Source of the DNA: Actinomadura sp. 6K520
GTDB taxonomy: Bacteria > Actinomycetota > Actinomycetes > Streptosporangiales > Streptosporangiaceae
Direction: 5' to 3'
NCBI RefSeq assembly: GCF_004349245.1
Contig: NZ_SMLC01000041.1
Coordinates: 1-50,275, forward strand
Length of the DNA stretch: 50,275 nucleotides
Below, one piece after another: positions 24,225 to 33,299 of the stretch (positions within the stretch are counted from its first letter, which is position 1; each line of letters begins with the position of its first letter). Both the position numbers and the translations under genes were made by a program. The notes beneath the pieces were generated by a model. That model ran no database searches, was not told the origin of the DNA, and saw only the letters and a program-made list of their open reading frames with translations.

Positions 24225-27200
24225 TCACCTCGTCCCGAAGATGTGGTCCACGACCCGGGCGGACGCCTGCCCGTCGTCGTACGGGCAGTACTTCACGAAG
24301 AAGCGGTCGTAGGGGTCGGCGTAGCGGTCCTCGCTGCCGGGCGCCTGCTCGACCGCTTCGGCGACCTCGGCCGAGGTCGTGACCACCGGGCCGGGTGCCT
24401 CGGCCTCCAGGTCGACGTAGAAGCCGCGCACATGGTCGCGGTAGCGCTCCAGGTCGTAGGTGTAGAGGACGATCGGCCTGCCCAGGATCGCGTAGTCGAA
24501 CATCGCGGACGAGTAGTCGGTGACGAGCACGTCCGCCGCCATGTAGAGATCGGCGATGTCCGGGTACCGGGACACGTCGATGACGAAGTCGTCCACCGCC
24601 ACGTCGTCCCGATCGGTGATGAAGGGGTGCGCCCGCAGGAGCAGGACGTGGTCGTCGCCCAGGGCCTGGCGCATGGTCTCCAGGTTCAGCTCCAGGGAGA
24701 AGCCGTGGCTGCCCAGCGCGTGGTGCCGGTCGTCCCGCCAGGTGGGCGCGTAGAGGACGACCTTCTTGCCGTCGGGGATACCCAGGCCCTTGCGGATATG
24801 GGTTCCGAAGCTCTCCCATTCGGGCGTGCTCAGGATGTCGTTGCGCGGATATCCCGTCTCCAGGACCTCGCCCTCGTACCGGAAGGCGCGCCGCATGGTC
24901 TGGGTGGCGAACGGGCTCGGGGACAGCAGCAGATCCCACCGCGACACCTCCCGTTCCATCTGGTCGAGCCGCTCGGTGTGCCGGTAGGGCATGTCCCTCA
25001 GGTCGTGGGCGAGGCGCTTCAGCGGCGTGCCATGCCAGGTCTGGACGTAGGTCTGGCCGTCGCGCTTGGTGTACCACGGCGGCATCCCCGAGTTGGTGAC
25101 CACGTAACGGGCGCGCGCGAGGATGCGGTAGTGCTCGCGGCTTCCCGCCTGGACGGTGCGGGCCTTCCCGTCCACCGCGAACTGGCCGTCGCGGGACACC
25201 CACACGCACTCCAGGTCCGGGTTGCGCCGGGTGAGTTCCTCGTAGACGGCCCTTGGGTTGCAGCTGTACTGGGTGCCCTGGTGGCTGTCGAACACGGCCA
25301 CGTCCGCGAGGGGGCTGCGCAGGTACACGGGGTAGTCGCACTGCTGGAGGAGCCGTTGCGCGTGACCGCCGCGCTCGTCGTCGTCCAGGGCGGGACGGCT
25401 GTGCAGCACCAGCGCGTCGGTCTGGTGGACGCCGACCTCGAAAACGTGCGTCGCGACCTGCCGCCGTCCGGGAAGCTCTGGGATCGCCTCACGTTCGGCC
25501 ACGACGGCCACCTCGCCGGCACGCGTGCCCGCGAGGAGCTCCCAGGTTCCGCTGCGCAACGGCAGGTCCGTCCCGAACAGGGCCATCGTCGCCGGGGTGA
25601 ACGCGGCGGTGAAGCGGTGGCCGTCCCAGGTGACGGGGACGCGGTGCCGGTCGCCCGACCGGTGGCGCCGCAGGACGAGGTGACCGGGCCGCTCCTCGGG
25701 GTCGGCGAAGTCGCCGGACAGGGTGAGGAGCCCGTGGTCGTCCCACTCCGCCGCGGTCACCACCGGCCTGGCGGAGCGCTCCACACCGCGCAGGTTGCCG
25801 AACGCCGTGCGGGTGAGGGCGATCTCCCGGCCGCGGCCCGATGGCGACGGGAGGGCGTACCGGGCCGGCAGGACGTTGCTCGCGACGGTGAGCCTCAGCG
25901 GGCCGCCTTCGCCGGTCAGCCTGATGTCCCAGTCGACGGCGTCCAGGACGTGCGCGCAGTAGGACGCTCCGTGCTCGTCGTAGGCAGAAACCAGGTCCTT
26001 CAGCGGCAGCGTCCCCTTGAAGTCGAACCCGGTGCCCTCCGCCATGCGCAGCGCGGCCGACTGCCGCAGGGTCACCTCACCGCGGACCTCCGCGTTGCCG
26101 TGCCTGTGCGTCGCGACCATGGCCGCGCCCGCGCCCAGGGCCCTCCTCGTCCAGCCGGTCAGCTCCAGCCGGTCGCCGACGCACCGCATGCCGGTGAGGA
26201 CGGCCTTGGCGCGCTTGACGTGGACGACGAACACCTCGTCGTCGCCCGCCGCGGGCTGGACCGCCACGTGCTCGTCCACCTGGCGCGCCGCCGTCCACCG
26301 CACGGCCGGTTCCATCGCCGTCAGCCGCTGCACTGCCTTGCGCCCGGCCGTCGACACCTCCGCGTACAGCTCGTAGGTGGCCGTCCGCCACTCGTCGCCG
26401 TCCAGCAGGAACTCCGGCTCCACCCGCACGGAGAACCCGCTCCAGTCGTAGGACACCGACGACTGGTCGGACTGGGCGGTGGCCTCCGTGCAGAGGATCC
26501 GTTCCACCGGCAGCCGGATCTCCTTGCCGGTCCTGACGTCACGCATCCAGGCACGAATACGGGAATCCGTCACCGCGGACACTTCGAGCCGGTCGAAGTA
26601 GGCGTGCCCTTCAACGATGAGCGTGTCGACGTCCCACTCCACGCGGTCGACTTCCGCCCACAGGAGCATCTCGTCGGTGACGTCGTACATCTCCTCCGGT
26701 ATGGCGCGTTCCACATCGTCGAAGTAGGGGTAGCGGGCGTACCAGCGCTGCCGGATCCGGCCGCGCCGCACGAGCGGGACGTCCCACAACCCCTCCTCCT
26801 CTTCGAAGCGGAGGACCTCCAGGAGTTCCGTCAGCATCCGCTCGCCCAGCAGGTGGGTCTGCAGCCGCCTGATCGACGCCAGCCGGTCCGCCGCGGATTC
26901 GTCGGCGACGGCGACGACCTCGGCTCCCAGCTCGACCAGGCGCTCCCGCTCCTCCCAGGAGGCCCCGGGCAGGGCGAGTACCAGCGCGCGGACGTCGAGG
27001 TCCAGCGCGTACATGTCGTGGACGCCCAGAAGCTCCGGCGCAGTGTCCTCGACGAACTTCCGGACCATCGCGTGGGTGGCCATCCGTTCGGTGATGTCCG
27101 CCGGGTCGTGACGAACCCGCGCCGCCGTTCCCGGACGCTCACGCCAGAAGTAGACGGTCGTGTCGAGCACGTCCACGGAGGAGGCCAGTACGTGGGTCTG

Positions 27201-27809
27201 CGTGGCCGTGAGCAGCATGGCCGTGGGAGCGTCGAGGGTCGTCGGCACCTTGAAGCCGTACGCGTCCCAGAAAGCGCGCCGGAACACCTTGTTGCACACC
27301 ATCCTGTCCTGCAGGAGGGCAGGGTGACGGGTCGCGTCCGTCGCCTTCAGCGTCATCGCGTAGGGCACGGTGTGCAGGGGCGACTGCCGCACCTGGGTCC
27401 CGTCCAGGCACATGACGTTCCCGCCGGCGAGGTCGGCCCCGGTCGACTCCAGCGAACCGACCATCAGCTCGTAGGCGTACGGAGGCAGGGCGCCCTTGCT
27501 GTCGACGAAGGCGAGGTACCGGCCGTTCGCCTGCTGGACGCCGGTGTCCCCGGCCGGCATCCCGCCGGACGGCTGGAGCAGCGTGAAGCGGTCGTCGCGT
27601 TCGGCGAACTCCTTGGCGACGACCGGTCCGCCGTCGCTCGACCCGTCGTCCACCATGAGCACCTCCATGCCGCGCATGGTCTGGCGGGCGAGGGACTCCA
27701 GGCAGCCGGCGAGGTCCCCCTCGGCGTTGCGGAAGGGGACGACGACGCTGAGCTGGGGTGAGCGTGTCTCGGCTGAGCTTGTCTTCGGTGAGCTTGTCTG
27801 GGGTGACAC
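24225..27809 (-). CDS. GT2-TagF fusion: CDP-glycerol glycerophosphotransferase with degenerate GT2 domain
   Basis: A 1194-residue protein. Residues 20-300 form a family 2 glycosyltransferase-like domain, 300-800 have beta-rich linker repeats, and the C-terminal 380 residues form a CDP-glycerol:poly(glycerophosphate) glycerophosphotransferase domain. That domain has the motifs TWHGTPLKRL, APTWRDD, VTDYSSAMFDYA and YDLERYRDHVRGFY. It builds glycerol-phosphate wall polymer. In the GT2 part the metal-binding DXD site, ADADD in the paralogue, reads VDSKG (102-106), and the ARN motif reads AGDTG, so sugar transfer is doubtful. GTG 27809 has GGAG upstream and starts 21 bp after the paralogue. A triple 15-bp repeat encodes its N-terminal tail. 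Confidence 0.87.
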   Translation of the reverse strand: MSPQTSSPKTSSAETRSPQLSVVVPFRNAEGDLAGCLESLARQTMRGMEVLMVDDGSSDGGPVVAKEFAERDDRFTLLQPSGGMPAGDTGVQQANGRYLAFVDSKGALPPYAYELMVGSLESTGADLAGGNVMCLDGTQVRQSPLHTVPYAMTLKATDATRHPALLQDRMVCNKVFRRAFWDAYGFKVPTTLDAPTAMLLTATQTHVLASSVDVLDTTVYFWRERPGTAARVRHDPADITERMATHAMVRKFVEDTAPELLGVHDMYALDLDVRALVLALPGASWEERERLVELGAEVVAVADESAADRLASIRRLQTHLLGERMLTELLEVLRFEEEEGLWDVPLVRRGRIRQRWYARYPYFDDVERAIPEEMYDVTDEMLLWAEVDRVEWDVDTLIVEGHAYFDRLEVSAVTDSRIRAWMRDVRTGKEIRLPVERILCTEATAQSDQSSVSYDWSGFSVRVEPEFLLDGDEWRTATYELYAEVSTAGRKAVQRLTAMEPAVRWTAARQVDEHVAVQPAAGDDEVFVVHVKRAKAVLTGMRCVGDRLELTGWTRRALGAGAAMVATHRHGNAEVRGEVTLRQSAALRMAEGTGFDFKGTLPLKDLVSAYDEHGASYCAHVLDAVDWDIRLTGEGGPLRLTVASNVLPARYALPSPSGRGREIALTRTAFGNLRGVERSARPVVTAAEWDDHGLLTLSGDFADPEERPGHLVLRRHRSGDRHRVPVTWDGHRFTAAFTPATMALFGTDLPLRSGTWELLAGTRAGEVAVVAEREAIPELPGRRQVATHVFEVGVHQTDALVLHSRPALDDDERGGHAQRLLQQCDYPVYLRSPLADVAVFDSHQGTQYSCNPRAVYEELTRRNPDLECVWVSRDGQFAVDGKARTVQAGSREHYRILARARYVVTNSGMPPWYTKRDGQTYVQTWHGTPLKRLAHDLRDMPYRHTERLDQMEREVSRWDLLLSPSPFATQTMRRAFRYEGEVLETGYPRNDILSTPEWESFGTHIRKGLGIPDGKKVVLYAPTWRDDRHHALGSHGFSLELNLETMRQALGDDHVLLLRAHPFITDRDDVAVDDFVIDVSRYPDIADLYMAADVLVTDYSSAMFDYAILGRPIVLYTYDLERYRDHVRGFYVDLEAEAPGPVVTTSAEVAEAVEQAPGSEDRYADPYDRFFVKYCPYDDGQASARVVDHIFGTR
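27760..27804 (-). repeat. Three tandem 15-bp repeats at the 5' end of the GT2-TagF gene
   Basis: Units at 27760-27774, 27775-27789 and 27790-27804 read on the plus strand GAGCKTGTCTNSGST-like and encode five-residue units SPQTS, SPKTS and SAETR. The upstream paralogue lacks this tail and starts directly with the GT2 strand. Confidence 0.7.
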
Positions 27810-27830
27810 GAGCGGCTCCGTGATGGGGTG

Positions 27831-30800
27831 TCAGTGGTCGGGCTGGAGGACCCGGTCGAGCACACGGGAGGCGGCGTGGCCGTCGTCGTGCGGGCAGTAC
27901 CGGGCGGCGAAGGCGGCGCGCGCGTCCCGGAAGCCCGCGTCGAGCGCGGCGGGCTCGCGCAGGGCCTCGACGACCTCGCGCGCGGTGCTCAGCAGCGGCC
28001 CGGGGGCCTCCGCGTCGAAGTCGAAATAGAAGCCGCGCACGTGGTCGCGGTAGCGCTCCAGGTCGTAGGTGAAGAACACCATCGGGCGGCCGGTGACGGC
28101 GAAGTCGAACATGGACGACGAGTAGTCCGTGACCAGCACGTCGCTGATGAGGAACAGTTCGGAGATGTCGGGGTAGAACGACACGTCCATCACGCAGTCG
28201 CCCGGCCAGAGCTTCGGGCGGTCCGTGACGAGGTAGTGGGTGCGCAGCAGCAGGACGTGGTCGTGCCCCAGCGCCGTCCTGAACCCGTCGATGTCGAACT
28301 CCAGGCGGAACGAGCGCCTGCCGGCCGCGTGGCCGGAGTCGTCCCGCCACGTCGGCGCGTACAGCACGACCCGCTTGCCCTCCGGGATGCCGAGCCGCCG
28401 GCGCACCGCCGCCGCCATCTCCTCCCGGTGCGGGCTGTTCAGGATGTCGTTGCGCGGATAACCGCTCTCGAAAACGGGCCCGTCATAGCGGAACGCACGC
28501 CGGAACAGCGGGACGGAGAACGCGTTCTGGGCGAGGAGCAGGTCCCAGTGGGCGACGTCGTAGTCCATCCAGTCGCGCCCCTGGGGACGCTTGTACGGCA
28601 TCTCCTTGACGTCGTATCCGAGCTTCTTCAGCGGCGTGCCATGCCAGCACTGCACATAGATCTGGTCGTCGCGCTTGGCGAACCACTCCTTCTGCGACCA
28701 GTTGCCGAAGATGTAGCGCGCGCGGGCCAGCGCCTCGTAGTACTCCCGCGTACCTGCCAGGACGGTCCGTGCGCCCGACGGCCTGCCGAACTGGCCGTTC
28801 TGGGTGATCCACACGCACTCCAGGTCGGTTTCGCGCCGCCGGAGCTCGTCGTAGATGCCCCGCGGGTTGCACGAGTACTGGCGTCCCCTGTAGGCGTCGA
28901 ACACCGCCAGGTCACGCACGGGCAGATTCAGATGGCGGCGGTAGTGCCCGGACCGTATGCGGGTCTGCGCGTAGGCTCCGCGCTCGTCCTCGTCCAGGGC
29001 CGTCTCGATGCGCAGTTGCAACTGGTCGGTCTTGTGGGCGACGACCGTGATCCTGTGCAGACCCGCCTCGAACGGCTCCGGCAGTTCGCGAAGGGTGTGG
29101 CGCCTGATGACGACCGGTAGTTCCTGTCCGGCGATGGCCACGAGGACGTCCCAGCGACCGGATATGAGGGGACGGGCCAGGCCGAGCACCGGCATACGTG
29201 CCGGGGAGAACGACGCCGTGAACCGGTCCCCCTCCCAGTGCAGCTTGACCGCGTGCTCCTCGCATGACCGTCGCCGCCTGAGCATCACCGCATCGGGCCG
29301 TCCGGCCGTTTCTGTGCACGTCCCCGCCAGGTGGAGGGCGCCGTCGGGCGTCCAGGACACCTCGTCCACGGCCAGCCCCCGGCCGCGGACGACGAGACGG
29401 AGCGTGCTGCGCCGCGTCCTGGCGAGTTCCACCTCCCCACCCGGAATGGGGAACGCGGTGCCCGCCGGGTCCTCGTCCAGGTACGGCTTGACCTCGCCCG
29501 GCAGGGTGACGTCCCAGTCGCCGGGGCGCCGGGCCAGCCCGCCGACCGGCAGCCTGGCCCGGAACGCGCCGTTCCCGGCCGGTTCGATCCGCCCGGCGAC
29601 CGTGCCGCGCCCCGTCCGCGGCACGGCGGCGACGCTCGGCTCGTCGCCGAGCGGGGTGCGGCTCCAGCCGTCCAGGCACAGCTCGCCGCGCTCCAGATGG
29701 CCGCCGACGACGGCCGCGGGCGTCCGCCGCACCTGCACCACGAACCGGTGCCTGGCCGCCACGCCCTGGACGAGCACGCCGGGCGCGCACTCCCGGTCGT
29801 CCGGCCACTGGCGGCCGGTCAGCCGCGGGTTCCCGAACGTGGACCGGCGCCGCAGCCCCCGGTTGACGATCTCGACGCACGGCACCCAGTCGATGTCCCG
29901 CCAGCGCCCGAGCACCTTCAGCGACGCCGGGTCGATCTCCGCGACGAACCCGGACCAGTCGTAGGAGACCGCCGACTGCCGCGACCGCGCGGTCACGTCC
30001 GGCCTGCGGACCCGCGTCACCGGCAGCCGCAGGAGCCCGCACCGGTTCGCCGCCACCAGCCACACCCGGATGCGCGAACAGTCCTCGGTCGAGGAGTCCA
30101 GGTGCTGGATGTAGGCGTGCCCCTCAAGGCGGAGCCGCCCGTCCACCCAGGAGGCCCGGTCGATCGCGGCCACCGGCGTCAGCTCGTCGGTCACGTCGTA
30201 CACGTGCAGCGGGACGGCCCGCTCCTCGTCCTCGAAGAACGGGAACTCCGCGTACCAGCGGGGCCGCATGCCCCGCCGCACCCTCGGCGCGTCCACCGGT
30301 TTCCGGAGGTGGGCGTAGCGCATCACCTCCAGCAGTTCGGGCAGCATGCGGCGGCAAAGGAGGTGCACCTGGAGGCGCGTCATGGCGGGAAGCCGCTTCA
30401 GCACCCGCTGGCTGATGTGCCGCGCCAGGTCCGCGCCCATCGTGACGAGTTCCTCGCGATGCGCCTCCTGCGTCCTCGGCAGTGCCTCGAACAGGGTGTG
30501 GAGCTCGATCTCCACCAGGGCGTGCTCGTCGTAGGCGTGCAGGAGGTTGGGCGCGTAGTCGGCCAGGGCGTCACGCAGTACACGCGCGGACGCCAGACGC
30601 TGGGTGATGTTGTCCCAGTCGTAGCGGTCCTGGGTGATGGAGCCCGGCCGCTTGCGCCAGTAGTAGACCGTGTCCTTCAGGACGTCCACGGAGCGGGCCA
30701 GCGCATGTGCGCGCACGGTGACGGGTGGGTCCTCGTAGAAGCCCGTGGGGAACTCCAGGCCCGCCCGCTCCCAGAAGTCACGCCGGTACACCTTGTTCCA

Positions 30801-31274
30801 CGGCGTCCTGTCGCGCATGAGCACCGGCTTGGACGACACATGCGTCTTGGCACTGGACTCGGTGAACACACCGTCGTGCAGAGGCGACTGCCATTTGCGG
30901 TCGTCGTCCATCCGCATGACGTTCCCGGCCGCGATGTCGGACCCAGTCCGCTCCAGGGAGCCGACCAGCCGCGCGTAGGCTTCGCGGTCGACCACGTCGT
31001 CGGCGTCGGCGAACGTCAGGTACTCCCCCCGCGCCTGCAGCACCCCCGCGTTGCGCGCCGAGCCGGGGCCCTCGTTGTCCCGCGTCACCAGCCGGAACCG
31101 CGGGTCCCGGGCGCACATCTCCTTGGCGATCACGGCGCCGTTGTCGGTGGACCCGTCGTCCACCATGACCACCTCAAGGTCGCGCAGCGTCTGACCGGCC
31201 AGCGACTCCAGGCACTCCCGCAAGAACTCCTCGGTGTTGCAGAACGGCACGACGACGCTGAGTTTCGGGGACAT
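27831..31274 (-). CDS. GT2-TagF fusion: glycosyltransferase plus CDP-glycerol glycerophosphotransferase
   Basis: A 1147-residue paralogue of the downstream gene, with an intact GT2 domain: LSVVVPF at the start, VDDGSTDN, NEGPGSARNAG and the DXD motif ADADD (89-93). The C-terminal TagF domain has CWHGTPLKKLGYD, APTWRDD, VTDYSSSMFDFA and YDLERYRDHVRGFYFD. It is likely a peripheral membrane enzyme that both adds sugar to and extends a glycerol-phosphate wall polymer. ATG 31274 has GGAGGAGG five bases upstream; a GTG at 31295 is less likely. First gene of a two-gene unit. Confidence 0.9.
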   Translation of the reverse strand: MSPKLSVVVPFCNTEEFLRECLESLAGQTLRDLEVVMVDDGSTDNGAVIAKEMCARDPRFRLVTRDNEGPGSARNAGVLQARGEYLTFADADDVVDREAYARLVGSLERTGSDIAAGNVMRMDDDRKWQSPLHDGVFTESSAKTHVSSKPVLMRDRTPWNKVYRRDFWERAGLEFPTGFYEDPPVTVRAHALARSVDVLKDTVYYWRKRPGSITQDRYDWDNITQRLASARVLRDALADYAPNLLHAYDEHALVEIELHTLFEALPRTQEAHREELVTMGADLARHISQRVLKRLPAMTRLQVHLLCRRMLPELLEVMRYAHLRKPVDAPRVRRGMRPRWYAEFPFFEDEERAVPLHVYDVTDELTPVAAIDRASWVDGRLRLEGHAYIQHLDSSTEDCSRIRVWLVAANRCGLLRLPVTRVRRPDVTARSRQSAVSYDWSGFVAEIDPASLKVLGRWRDIDWVPCVEIVNRGLRRRSTFGNPRLTGRQWPDDRECAPGVLVQGVAARHRFVVQVRRTPAAVVGGHLERGELCLDGWSRTPLGDEPSVAAVPRTGRGTVAGRIEPAGNGAFRARLPVGGLARRPGDWDVTLPGEVKPYLDEDPAGTAFPIPGGEVELARTRRSTLRLVVRGRGLAVDEVSWTPDGALHLAGTCTETAGRPDAVMLRRRRSCEEHAVKLHWEGDRFTASFSPARMPVLGLARPLISGRWDVLVAIAGQELPVVIRRHTLRELPEPFEAGLHRITVVAHKTDQLQLRIETALDEDERGAYAQTRIRSGHYRRHLNLPVRDLAVFDAYRGRQYSCNPRGIYDELRRRETDLECVWITQNGQFGRPSGARTVLAGTREYYEALARARYIFGNWSQKEWFAKRDDQIYVQCWHGTPLKKLGYDVKEMPYKRPQGRDWMDYDVAHWDLLLAQNAFSVPLFRRAFRYDGPVFESGYPRNDILNSPHREEMAAAVRRRLGIPEGKRVVLYAPTWRDDSGHAAGRRSFRLEFDIDGFRTALGHDHVLLLRTHYLVTDRPKLWPGDCVMDVSFYPDISELFLISDVLVTDYSSSMFDFAVTGRPMVFFTYDLERYRDHVRGFYFDFDAEAPGPLLSTAREVVEALREPAALDAGFRDARAAFAARYCPHDDGHAASRVLDRVLQPDH

Positions 31275-31418
31275 GGGGCCTCCTCCTCGCCCCACCGAGC
31301 ATGATGACGTAGCGCCACCGCAAGAACACGCATCGCGATTGCAAGGCCGTCCGCTGACCCAGACTTGACCTCGCGTGGGTACGCGTTTACGGTCCGCTGA
31401 CCGTCCGTCCGGGCGGCC

Positions 31419-32345
31419 CTAGGCGGGACGCACGCCCGGCACGACCCCCGACTCGGCGACCGCCTCACGGACGCTCGCGGCCAGCACCTCGAACTCGTGC
31501 GCGCGCGGTGACGTCGACCGGAACCCGAGCCCGATCCTGCGGAACGGCGCGGGGGCCGCGAACCGGTGCACGCGCAGGTCCGGCGCCCGGCGCGTCTCCA
31601 CCTCCAGCGCTGTCTCCGGCACGAGCGTCACCCCCAGGCCGCCCGACACGAGCTGGACGAGCGTCGCGAGGCTCGTCGCATAGGTGGCGGCGGCGCGCGC
31701 CCCCACGTCACGGCAGACGTCCAGCGCCTGATCCCGCAGGCAGTGCCCCTCGTTCAGCAGGATCACGTCCAGGTCGCGCAACGCCTCCCGCGAGACCTGG
31801 CCTTCGACCTGGAACCCCGCGGGCGCGACGAGCGCGAAGTCCTCGTCGTACAGGACGAGCTCTGTCACGCCGGCCGTGGCCACGGGCAGCGCCAGCAGCA
31901 CCACGTCCAGCCGCCCGGCCAGCAGCTCCGCGACGATGTGCCCGGTCTTCTCCTCGCGCACCGAAAGCTCCAGGGCCGGGAACTCCTTGGCGAGCCTTGG
32001 CAGCACGACAGGCAGCAGATAGGGCGCGACGGTGGGGATCACCCCCACCCGGAGCGGCCCCACGAGCGGCCCCTGGACGGCCCTGACGTCCTCCACGAGC
32101 CGGTCGAGCTCCGCCAGGATGACCTCCGCCCGCCGCGCGACGCGCTCCCCCGCGGGCGTCAGCAGCACCCTCCGCGTCGTCCGCTCGACCAGCCGCGTTC
32201 CCAGGCCGTCCTCCAGCGCGGCCACCGCCCCGGAGAGCGCGGGCTGGCTCATCCGCAGCGCGGCGGCCGCATCCCGGAAATGCAGATGCTCCGCAAGCGC
32301 CGAGAACGCCCGCAACTGCGCCACCGTCGGTCTACTGATCGCCAT
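31419..32345 (-). CDS. oxyR: OxyR, LysR-family peroxide sensor
   Basis: A 308-residue LysR-type regulator with an N-terminal winged helix (LHFRDAAAALRMSQPALSGA). The two redox cysteines of OxyR are present in NEGHCLRDQALDVC, Cys202 and Cys211, with the same spacing as E. coli Cys199 and Cys208. Peroxide would oxidise them and activate the divergent ahpC-ahpD. ATG 32345 lies ten bases behind a TAATAT -10 box on the minus strand; a TTG at 32372 is unlikely because it precedes that promoter. A T-N11-A palindrome overlaps this promoter, suggesting autorepression. Confidence 0.94.
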   Translation of the reverse strand: MAISRPTVAQLRAFSALAEHLHFRDAAAALRMSQPALSGAVAALEDGLGTRLVERTTRRVLLTPAGERVARRAEVILAELDRLVEDVRAVQGPLVGPLRVGVIPTVAPYLLPVVLPRLAKEFPALELSVREEKTGHIVAELLAGRLDVVLLALPVATAGVTELVLYDEDFALVAPAGFQVEGQVSREALRDLDVILLNEGHCLRDQALDVCRDVGARAAATYATSLATLVQLVSGGLGVTLVPETALEVETRRAPDLRVHRFAAPAPFRRIGLGFRSTSPRAHEFEVLAASVREAVAESGVVPGVRPA

Positions 32346-32355
32346 CCCGGCCGGA

Positions 32356-32373
32356 ATATTACCGACCGGCAAT
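32356..32373 (-). promoter_or_regulatory. oxyR promoter with T-N11-A operator
   Basis: ATTACCGACCGGCAAT at 32358-32373 is the inverted repeat ATTnCCGnnCGGnAAT, and T32360 and A32372 are separated by 11 bases, as in LysR-family sites. It overlaps the minus-strand -10 hexamer TAATAT (32361-32356). Binding here would block oxyR transcription. Confidence 0.6.
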
Positions 32374-32584
32374 CACACACAGTGACAAAACGCAGGTCAT
32401 GGCGGGGTGGGATTCCCCACAACCCCGCGCGCGCCGGACAGGAGGGGGAGCGTGGCCTACATTTGCCCAATACGGAGGGTGATGCCTGATTTGGGCGAGT
32501 CGATGTGATTTACATCTATCGGACGGCGGGTCGCGAACATCGAGATTCCCCATCGTCGCTGGTCAGCGAGGTTTCCGGCAGGTC

Positions 32585-32622
32585 GATAAGAGTTGCCTAT
32601 CAATCGATTGCGATATATCGAT
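32585..32622 (+). promoter_or_regulatory. Putative OxyR-binding site upstream of ahpC
   Basis: ATAAGAGTTGCCTAT (32586-32600) fits the OxyR half-element ATAG-N7-CTAT at seven of eight defined outer positions. It is followed by a seven-base spacer and a weaker second element ending in CGAT. It lies 120-157 bp before the ahpC start, suitable for activation. Confidence 0.5.
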
Positions 32623-32741
32623 TTCTCTTCTCAACGCCGCTGCGGCACGCTGAGTGACATCGGCCGCCGGGGCGGAAGACGCCCGCGGCCCTCCCATGCC
32701 TCCCGTCCCGGAGGCGACATTCTCGTGACGAAGGAGCATGC

Positions 32742-33296
32742 GTGCTTACTGTCGGTGACCGGTTCCCCGAGTACGAGCTCACCGCCTGCGTCTCGCTGGA
32801 CCCGGACAACGCGTTCGAGACGATCGACCACAAGTCCTATGAGGGCAAGTGGCGCGTGGTGTTCTTCTGGCCCAAGGACTTCACTTTCGTCTGTCCCACC
32901 GAGATCGCCGAGTTCGGCCGCCTCAACGAGGACTTCGCCGACCGCGACGCCCAGGTGCTGGGCGCGTCCGTCGACAACGAGTTCGTCCACTTCGCCTGGC
33001 GCAAGGACCACCCGGACCTTCGCGAGATCCCGTTCCCGATGATGGCGGACCTCAACCGCGAGCTGTCGTCCGCGCTCGGCATCCTCACCCAGGACGGCGT
33101 GGCGCAGCGTGCGACGTTCATCGTCGACCCCAACAACGAGATCCAGTTCGCCATGGTGACCGCCGGTTCCGTCGGCCGGAACGTCAAGGAGGTCCTGCGG
33201 GTCCTGGACGCCCTCCAGAGCGACGAGCTGTGCCCCTGCAACTGGAACAAGGGCGAGGAGACCCTCGACGCCACCAAGCTGCTGGCCGGGGTGTGA
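32742..33296 (+). CDS. ahpC: Alkyl hydroperoxide reductase AhpC (2-Cys peroxiredoxin)
   Basis: Reduces peroxides and peroxynitrite in the cytoplasm. The 184-residue protein has the peroxidatic Cys51 in FTFVCPTE and the resolving pair Cys164/Cys166 in LCPCNW, the arrangement of actinobacterial AhpC that is reduced by AhpD. The GTG at 32742 follows AAGGAG. AhpD starts three bases after its stop. Controlled by the divergent OxyR. Confidence 0.96.
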   Translation: MLTVGDRFPEYELTACVSLDPDNAFETIDHKSYEGKWRVVFFWPKDFTFVCPTEIAEFGRLNEDFADRDAQVLGASVDNEFVHFAWRKDHPDLREIPFPMMADLNRELSSALGILTQDGVAQRATFIVDPNNEIQFAMVTAGSVGRNVKEVLRVLDALQSDELCPCNWNKGEETLDATKLLAGV

Positions 33297-33299
33297 CCC

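Larger units (their letters stand above)
32346..32741. other. Divergent oxyR-ahpC regulatory region
   Basis: 396 bp without a gene, clearly richer in A/T than its surroundings. It holds the oxyR promoter and operator next to oxyR, an inverted repeat GATGT-GATTT-ACATC at 32502-32516, and an OxyR-like site at 32585-32622 towards ahpC. The last 45 bp carry the ahpC ribosome-binding site AAGGAG. Confidence 0.7.

Noticed and set aside
24243..27761. An open frame of over 1100 codons antisense to the GT2-TagF gene
   Set aside because: Its product is low-complexity, rich in Val/His/Arg/Gly without domains. It mirrors a convincing gene on the other strand; such antisense frames arise from extreme GC3 bias.
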